Positions 57,892 to 64,000 of a stretch of 64,000 bases of DNA are shown here, piece by piece. The stretch is from Bryum argenteum. Its lineage: Eukaryota; Streptophyta; Bryopsida; Bryales; Bryaceae. The position numbers and the translations under genes are program-made. The first letter of the stretch is position 1, and the number at the start of each line of letters is the position of its first letter. The DNA is taken from contig CM073324.1 of NCBI GenBank assembly GCA_037043015.1, positions 11,801,013 through 11,865,012 on the forward strand, given 5' to 3'. The notes beneath the pieces were generated by a model. The model was not told the DNA's origin and did no database searches. It saw only the letters and a list, made by a program, of their open reading frames with translations.

Positions 57892-58250
57892 CTCACCTTA
57901 ACATCTTGGCAGATTACTTTTAACATCCTCCGTAAGCCCTCACCATCACTTGATTATGTTGGCAAGATACCTCCCTAAGCTTCATTGTCGCCTAATTATA
58001 CCGGCAAGATACCCCCGTAAGCCCTCACAGTCACCTTATTATGCTGGCAAGATACCTCCCTCCCTAAGCTTCATTGTCGCCTAATTATGCCAGCACGATA
58101 CCTCCGTAAGCCCTCATAGTCACCTTATTATGCTCGCAAGATACCTCCGTAAGCCTTCACTGTCACCTTATTATGATGGCAAGATACCTCCTTAAGCCCT
58201 CACAGTCACCTTATTACGTTGACATCACGAATCAATTGTAACACGAATAA
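57892..58250. repeat. 44-bp minisatellite with two alternating unit types
   Basis: About eight units contain GGCAAGATACCTCC. Type A reads AGCCCTCACAGTCACCTTATTATG. Type B reads AGCTTCATTGTCGCCTAATTAT. B units appear twice between A units, so there is a higher-order pattern. The array is non-coding. Confidence 0.9.
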
Positions 58251-59660
58251 GTTGTTACTGCCACCTTATTGTGTTGGTCAGAATATATAATATGTACATG
58301 TGCAAGTTTACGCACACATACATTATGAGATAGAAGTTACATCTATTACCAAAGTGAACATGAGAATCCTCAAAAAGTCTTGATTGTCACGTGATTAATG
58401 TGACAAGATCTATCAGGTATACTCGCAAGTTTACTACATGTACACCCTGTGGTCAAATTTATGCTTGTTACCGAACCCAACAATAAAGACTGTCCCACTA
58501 TCTCCAACAAGCCTTAATTGCCACCTTAAGATACTTTACATACAATTGCAGATCTACGTACATATACAATTTATGAGAAGATATGATTTACTTGAGAAAC
58601 AAGACAAATTAAAAAGTTCACTAAGACATCCTTACTTTTCCTTTGAGCAAAAGTACTTTTTGACAATAGAACTTTTCAACTAAAATGTATAACCATATCA
58701 AATCCACAAGTGATACCACATACCCAAATTTTTAATTTCAAACATTTAGTAAAATCTTCATAAATTCATCAACTAGATACAAAGAGGCTTCAAAGTTAGT
58801 CGAGAATGGTATCATATTGAAAATTCTCAACAACAAAAAAGATAGCAGGTCGTTAACTTTGTTTTGTGCAAGCTAATGACCAAATGGTTAACCCTCTAAC
58901 GTCCACATGGCTTATATCACCACTATAAGGAACCAGAGGTTTGCAAAAGAAACGTTACTAAAGTAAAACAACGTCTTGGAACTTGCTCCAACAACATTTT
59001 AACCTCGTATGTACAGAATTCATTGAGAATGTTACCGAAAATGTGGCTACAGCAAGGGGGGTAAATTGGTTCACACCCCAGAAGTGCATAGAGGTAGAAA
59101 ATCACAGTTTTGAGGTTTCAAGCACCCAAACAACACCAAAGAGATGTAGGAGTTAATTCATGTTTAGTGGCCAAGCCTAAATCATTTCTTTTTCCTTTTT
59201 CCCCTAAAGTCACCAAGTAAAAATTCTAAGAATTGGGAATTAATAGTAGAAGTGCGTAGTACCGGAAATGAGTCAGTGGGGGGGGGGGGTGTACCATAAT
59301 TGACAAATGGTGCTCAAAAACACTTACGTACTATGGGGCACTGTAGAATGAAGCTTTGGGAGCAGGAGTGGGGGCCAGGTGGTGAGGTTTAATGGGTGGC
59401 ATGACTTCTAACTCCCCCTTTTTTGTTACAGTGGGTTGATGAAGCAAAACAATTGTTTGGTGAAGCCACTCATACCATGGCCACCATCACCACTCTTTGG
59501 AAGAACTGCGCTGACAACTGCTCTCAAGCTCCTCCATTAATCTCTCTTTTAATGAAAACTCGTCGTTTAAAAAAATTACCACTAACTTCCCTCACGGTTC
59601 CTTATTTTTGTCAAAGTCTTAACTTGACAATTTCTTCGATGGTCACCATTTGACAAATAT
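58251..59660. other. gene-free stretch
   Basis: AT-rich sequence with a G11 run near 59278-59290. TTAACCCTCTAACGTCC at about 58888 resembles a TTAA-element terminus, but no partner end was found. An open stretch at 59423-59653 shows no recognised domain. Confidence 0.4.
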
Positions 59661-59661
59661 A

Positions 59662-59899
59662 AGGTAGGAGTGGCTAAAACCGTCCAGCCCCAAAAACCGT
59701 CCAAATTTCAGCTTTGCATACTTGGAATAGTGGTGTAAAATATTAATTATTTTTCAATAGTATGCAAAGCTAGTGAAAATCCATCTAAAAAAAAAAAAAA
59801 AAAAAAAAAACATTTTTTGAGTAATCCTATAATTTCCTATGAATATTTGAACCCTGATGTGCGGTTTTTGGGGCTGGACGGTTTTAGCCACTCCTACCT
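59662..59899. mobile_element. Stowaway-like MITE with TA duplication, 238 bp
   Basis: Perfect 38-bp terminal inverted repeats begin AGGTAGGAGTGGCTAAAACC and run through AGCCCCAAAAACCG. TA flanks both sides (59660-59661, 59900-59901). A second inner stem, AGCTTTGCATAC/GTATGCAAAGCT, and an A25 run follow. The TA duplication indicates the Tc1/mariner superfamily, although the terminus is not the classical CTCCCTCC. Confidence 0.88.
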
Positions 59900-59900
59900 T

Positions 59901-60613
59901 ATCAACCAAGATCATTGTTCATCTTAGTTGGTTCACAATTTCAATCTCAACGAGGAATCACCATGTACATTGGGTGATTTTAGAGAAGGATTGGTTTTTG
60001 TGTATAGATAGGTAGAAACCACATCGTTGAGATTTACTACACTTTTATTTTAAGTGAGAAAATTGGCCCTTAGTGTACGTTGATTTGTTGGGTGATCTAT
60101 AATAGCTAATAAACACATGTAAATCAACCAAGATCGTTATATATCTCGGTTCGTTCACTATTTTAACTTGCAAAGTAGAGACACTCATGAGGATCATGTA
60201 CATTGGGTGATTTTAACCCCTAAACGACCACGACCACCAATTCGGCTTTTACCGTCAAGGCCAAAAAAATATTTACAGTCAACCTCAAATGTTACGATCT
60301 CACATCTAGTGATGATCCAACGGTTGAAAATTTTCACACTACTACTACTGGTAGTCTACTTCAAGATCCTACGGTTGAAATCATCAAAAATTTCCAAAAA
60401 TAATGGACGTACCCCCATTAGTACATAGTGGTCAGTGTTGGGATTTCAAGCTCCCAAAACATTGTGGATCTTTTGGGGTTAAAGATGGTTGGTTCTTGTG
60501 TATAGATAGACAAAAACACATCTTTGAAATTTACTACACTTTTTTTTTAAGTGAGAAAATTGGCCCTTAGTGTACATAGATATGTTGGGTGATCTATAAT
60601 AGCTAAAAAAAAA
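59901..60613. repeat. tandem duplication of about 220 bp, second copy interrupted
   Basis: Unit 1 (59901-60122) and unit 2 (60123-60613) share ATCAACCAAGATC, CATGTACATTGGGTGATTTTA, TTGTGTATAGATAG, AATTGGCCCTTAGTGTAC and GTTGGGTGATCTATAATAGC. Unit 2 is longer by the 270-bp TTAA element at 60213-60482. Unit 1 therefore shows the empty target. Confidence 0.92.
60213..60482. mobile_element. short TTAA-flanked element, 270 bp, with empty-site paralogue
   Basis: The left end TTAACCCCTAAACGACC and the complement of the right end, TTAACCCCAAAAGATCC, match the termini of the 964-bp element at 61884. The insertion lies in TGGGTGATTTTA; in the neighbouring duplicate (about 59971-59985) the same sequence continues without the element. 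The interior is non-coding. Confidence 0.85.
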
Positions 60614-60664
60614 AAAAAAATTCCATATGAATGTTTTAGAAATGATATCTACAAGTACATCACT

Positions 60665-60800
60665 ACATGTGTCCATCCTCGAAAGAGGAGAGTAGTGGTA
60701 TTGTCCCAAATTCCTCTTGTCCGGTGGGCATCAAGTGAACAGACACTTTATTCACGCCAACCTTCCATGCGTTCGGAGTTTATATTTATTTATTTACATC
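60665..60800 (+). mobile_element. diverged SINE 3' copy
   Basis: GTGTCCATCCTCGAAAGAGGAGAGTAGTGGTATTG-type sequence (60669-60703), CCTCTTGTCCGGTGGGCATC and GACACTTTATTCACGCC follow the SINE body in order. The tail is (TATT)n rather than (TATC)n. The head is missing. Confidence 0.75.
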
Positions 60801-61883
60801 TCACACATAACAATTACAAATGACTCCACCATTGACTTTAGAGAAGAATATATAAATGTGCCCCTTGTAAATACATCCACCACTTGCTCGAAAGTTGGTA
60901 TGACAACCACGTGTTGGTTTTGGAAGTTACATTGAAAGTCGTTGGTGGATGACTAGCCATACGACAAGTTGTATGTAATGGTGAAATAAAATACCCCGTC
61001 GTGGTGTTCGTGGGCACGAGAATACAAATGAACATTTTCATTTGAAATGTCTGCAACACACTATTTTAATTGATTTAAAAACCACAAGGGCATGATGATG
61101 GTCCTCTTCTTCTATTCAATGGATATAAGTTATTTGAGAAAAAATGATAACAGATGTGGTGGAGGATGGAGTGCCATGATTTGGAGGTGCAGAGAAATTA
61201 GACAGCCTTGCATGTACATGAGTGCTTTCCGAGTACAAAATCTCAAGAACGAGAAGAAGAAATCCCCCCGGGGCCGGCCGGCCGGCCGCGCTCTTGAATG
61301 GAGAACCCACATCGTTGCTCAAGACCCCCCCTCGTCGCTACACGTCAAGAAGAAGAAGATGACTCTTCTTATTTATTCTTCTTCTTCTTGACTCTTTCTA
61401 GATTTGATCTTTATAATTGTACATGATGAAAGTATACACTTAAGAGTTTTAACTAACATGTGTTGGTCGTTCTTGTAAAATTATTACAATGATTGTTGGG
61501 AAAAAAAGGAAGGATGCACATCATCTTGGCTCGTCATAATCTAAGCTAATATTTTGTTCTCGCTATTAAAATTCTTACTCAAGAAAAAAATAAAAAAAAT
61601 CTAAATTTTTTTAAAAAATAGTAGTGGAAAAGTGTGGTATTTCCCCAAGCAATAAATTATACCTTTTGGTAAAAATATCTCAATTTCCCACTTGTGATAA
61701 CAAAAACAACAGAAATAAACTTGCAAATAAATGCAAATATAGTCTCAATTTTAAAAAATAATAAAAATCTATTCGTAAAATCTTCCAAAAAAATGTATAC
61801 TTATGCAAAGATTTTCTTTGAAGTACATATATTCCTAAACATAGAGATCATCAAAATGATACTTAAGTACATCAAACTGATAC
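60801..61883. other. gene-free stretch
   Basis: AT-rich DNA with a GGCCGGCCGGCCGGCC palindrome near 61272-61288 and (TTC)n/(GAA)n near 61345-61390. Just before 61884 a 21-bp unit CATCAAANTGATACTTAAGTA is tandemly repeated. No gene was recognised. Confidence 0.4.
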
Positions 61884-62847
61884 TTAACCCCTAAACGTCC
61901 TTGGGGTGTTTTTAGCCAAAAACTCATTTTCAAAAAAAGTGATATAGATGAAAATAAAGATAAGCTATTTAGATCTCAACCGTACAAACTTGTAATAGAC
62001 TTGTAGTAGATCATGTGGACCAAAACTTGACTCATGGGACCTTATAGACTGCGAGATCGTAACATATTAGTGCGCAAAACAGGCTACAAAATACCATCAT
62101 TTCCACTTTGAAGTGAAAATACTACCAACATGAAATTTGCAATCAAAAAATCAGAAACTAGAAAGTTGTTCATCTTCATCTCAAAGACACTCTTGTACCA
62201 AAAAAATTCATCAAAATTTTTTTTTGGCTCAAATAGTAGCCTTGTAGTCGTGCAAATTGCCAAAGATTTTACAAAGGAGAAATATTCCAAAACTAGACCC
62301 CTCGCACTCAAATCCATGCCTTTTCTTCAATATATCCTCGATTCGGTCAAGGTTTCTACCACTGAGAATAGACTATAATTCGAATCCATCCCAAAAAATA
62401 AAGTCAAAATCTAACGGTGGATGAAGGAGATCTAGCTCTTCAAAAATCATCCATTTTTTCACTTTTTTCATCGTAGAAACATCATTGCAAAGCCGATACC
62501 AAAGTTATCTAGATCAAAAAACTTACAACTACAAAGTTGTTGGGATGCATCTAAATATCAAACTTATGAAAAAAAATACATGAAAAACTATTTTAGATTT
62601 CATATAATTGGCTTGCAATGGTAAAACATGCCAAATGTTTGAAAACCCAAAAACAAAAGCTGCCTTCACTAAAATCCATGCCATTTATTCATACTTTATT
62701 TTATGAGTCTGCAATTTTTACCACATAAACTAGACTTGATTTGTGACCTAACACAAGTGATTTCGTCAAAAACGGAGTTTGTATGAAGAAGTTATGGCTC
62801 ATCATCCAAAATGTTGTTTTTCGACACTAGGGACGTTTAGGGGTTAA
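61884..62847 (+). mobile_element. TTAA-flanked non-autonomous element, copy 3 (964 bp), best preserved ends
   Basis: The termini TTAACCCCTAAACGTCC and GGACGTTTAGGGGTTAA are perfect 17-bp inverted repeats including the TTAA. The insertion interrupts a local 21-bp tandem repeat: GATACTTAA lies before the element and AAGTACATCAAATTGAT resumes after it, so TTAA is duplicated. The interior is collinear with the copies at 7254 and 23287 (CTCAACCGTACAA, CTTATAGACTGCGAGATCGTAAC, CTTTGAAGTGAAAATACTAC, GAAGAAGTTATGGCTCATC). There is no transposase. The signature resembles piggyBac-type transposons. Confidence 0.88.
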
Positions 62848-63370
62848 GTACATCAAATTGATTCTGACATCCTTGATATGTTTATTGTCTCTTCTTCTTG
62901 TGCAAAAGCATTCAATTTTTTAAATAAGAATTGTACTTGCAACACGCAAACCAACACTCTCTCGAGAATTGTGCTCACAAAATGCAAGAGAAGAAAAAGG
63001 GGGTGAGAAAACAAGACAATACTTTAGCTTTTTCTATATAGAAATAACTATATATACATTATTATTTGTGAAAAAAATAAATTACTATGGTCTACTAGAA
63101 GTTAGTTTGGGGTGACAGAGCAGGACAGCAGAATCTGCTTTTGCTATTTTTTTCTGGACACCTGCCCGTCCTGCCCGGTACCTGGAAAAATCTGGGAGGC
63201 CCAGGGATCCAGTGATCGGGCATACTAAAATAGAGCCTTCGAGAATATTGCAAATGATAGAGGGGGGCCACGTCAGCAATAAGGGACGGAGAGAGGAGCC
63301 TGGTTTGAAGCTAAAAATTGGCCACAAGCACTTTGCAAGAAAAGAAAATAAAAATAGATTTGGTGCCAAT
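62848..63370. other. intergenic, nothing recognised
   Basis: AT-rich, then mixed composition (63100-63350). No domain or repeat structure was recognised. Confidence 0.4.
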
Positions 63371-63375
63371 GACCT

Positions 63376-63655
63376 TTTGCCTATTTTCACCCCCCTTTCG
63401 AATGTGTTAATTTTGAATAGGAACAATATTTAGAATGTTTTTGATCGCCCCCCCCTTCCAATGTGTTAATTTTGAATGGGGAACAATATTTAGAGTATTT
63501 TTGATCGCCCCCCCCCCTTTCCAATGTGTTAATTTTGAATGGGGAACAATATTTAGAATATTGTTGTCCTTTTGCCTAATTTCACCTCCCTTTCCAATGT
63601 GTTAATTTTGAATGGGAACAATATTTAGAATATTTTTGATCTCCCCCCCCTCCTC
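63376..63655. repeat. about 68-bp tandem repeats with C-runs, four units
   Basis: Each unit carries a run of C residues, then AATGTGTTAATTTTGAAT and GGGAACAATATTTAGA. The C-run length varies from about 3 to 10 between units. The array is non-coding. Confidence 0.92.
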
Positions 63656-64000
63656 CTACCTTGCTTACAATACAACGTGAAAGAGAACAATATCACATGG
63701 CTTGCAAATATTGCATGTACTTTAGTGCTTTTTTTTTGGTGGGGTGAAATCCCTTGTACTTTTGTGCTCTCTTGTAAACATAATGCCCTTCCTCAACTAC
63801 TACCACTTACTATTTTGGAGAAAACTAGTACGTGTATTTTTAATTTTTAATTTTTCAACCAATCGATTTATTAAACAATTGAGAGAGATACAATCATGAA
63901 TGGAAGTAGCTACTTGGCAGGGAAGTTTCTTGCATCTACTATGTGCATTTGAGAAAAGTTTGAACTTTTCATGAAGATTGAAGCGGTTTTTAGATGGAAG
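63656..64000. other. right flank, nothing recognised
   Basis: AT-rich sequence to the window edge with no gene or repeat recognised. Confidence 0.4.

Overview
The window looks like land-plant nuclear DNA. The protein genes are plant-type: two class IV GH19 chitinases with a hevein domain, an FLZ zinc-finger protein, a protein with the DUF688 PYKWEAAPGTP signature, an MTP12/ZnT-like metal transporter, the nucleoporin NUP35, a plant CUE-domain protein and a GH16 XTH/EG16-like relic. Short GT-AG introns can be placed by eye. Genes are few and separated by AT-rich DNA packed with small non-autonomous transposons. I cannot name the species. A non-seed plant such as a lycophyte, fern or bryophyte is a guess.

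Layout. 1-10.2 kb is repeat DNA with a Ty3/gypsy chromovirus (2742-6787) inserted in an older repeat, a roughly 980-bp TTAA-flanked element (7254-8233) and a fold-back element. The DUF688-like gene (-) is at 10.2-11.0 kb. Four copies of a tRNA-derived SINE lie between 2.1 and 17.6 kb. The GH16 relic is at 19.0-19.6 kb, a 16-bp minisatellite at 22.1 kb and a second TTAA element at 23.3-24.3 kb. The CUE gene (+) is at 24.8-25.5 kb. A tandem duplication at 26.8-35.4 kb carries two chitinase genes (-), with a CACTA element only in the first unit. The metal transporter (-, 36.9-38.3 kb) and NUP35 (+, 40.6-42.4 kb) are divergent. From 44 to 53 kb there is no recognised gene, only MITEs and tandem repeats. 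The FLZ gene (-) is at 53.8-54.8 kb. Its leader is also present, inverted, at 44.4 kb. 55.5-64 kb holds Stowaway MITEs, minisatellites and three more TTAA elements.

The genes do not form a pathway: they are defence (chitinase), zinc handling, nuclear pore, ubiquitin binding and SnRK1-type signalling genes in repeat-rich DNA. The most notable system is the set of elements bounded by exact TTAA with termini beginning TTAACCC. Three are 964-980 bp, two are about 235-270 bp, and an insertion-free paralogous site for one lies next to it. TTAA target duplication and CCC-type ends are the signature of piggyBac-like transposons, a superfamily not generally reported from flowering plants.

Exon limits were placed by eye and no alignment or database search was run. 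Dispersed repeat boundaries are approximate unless a target-site duplication is stated.
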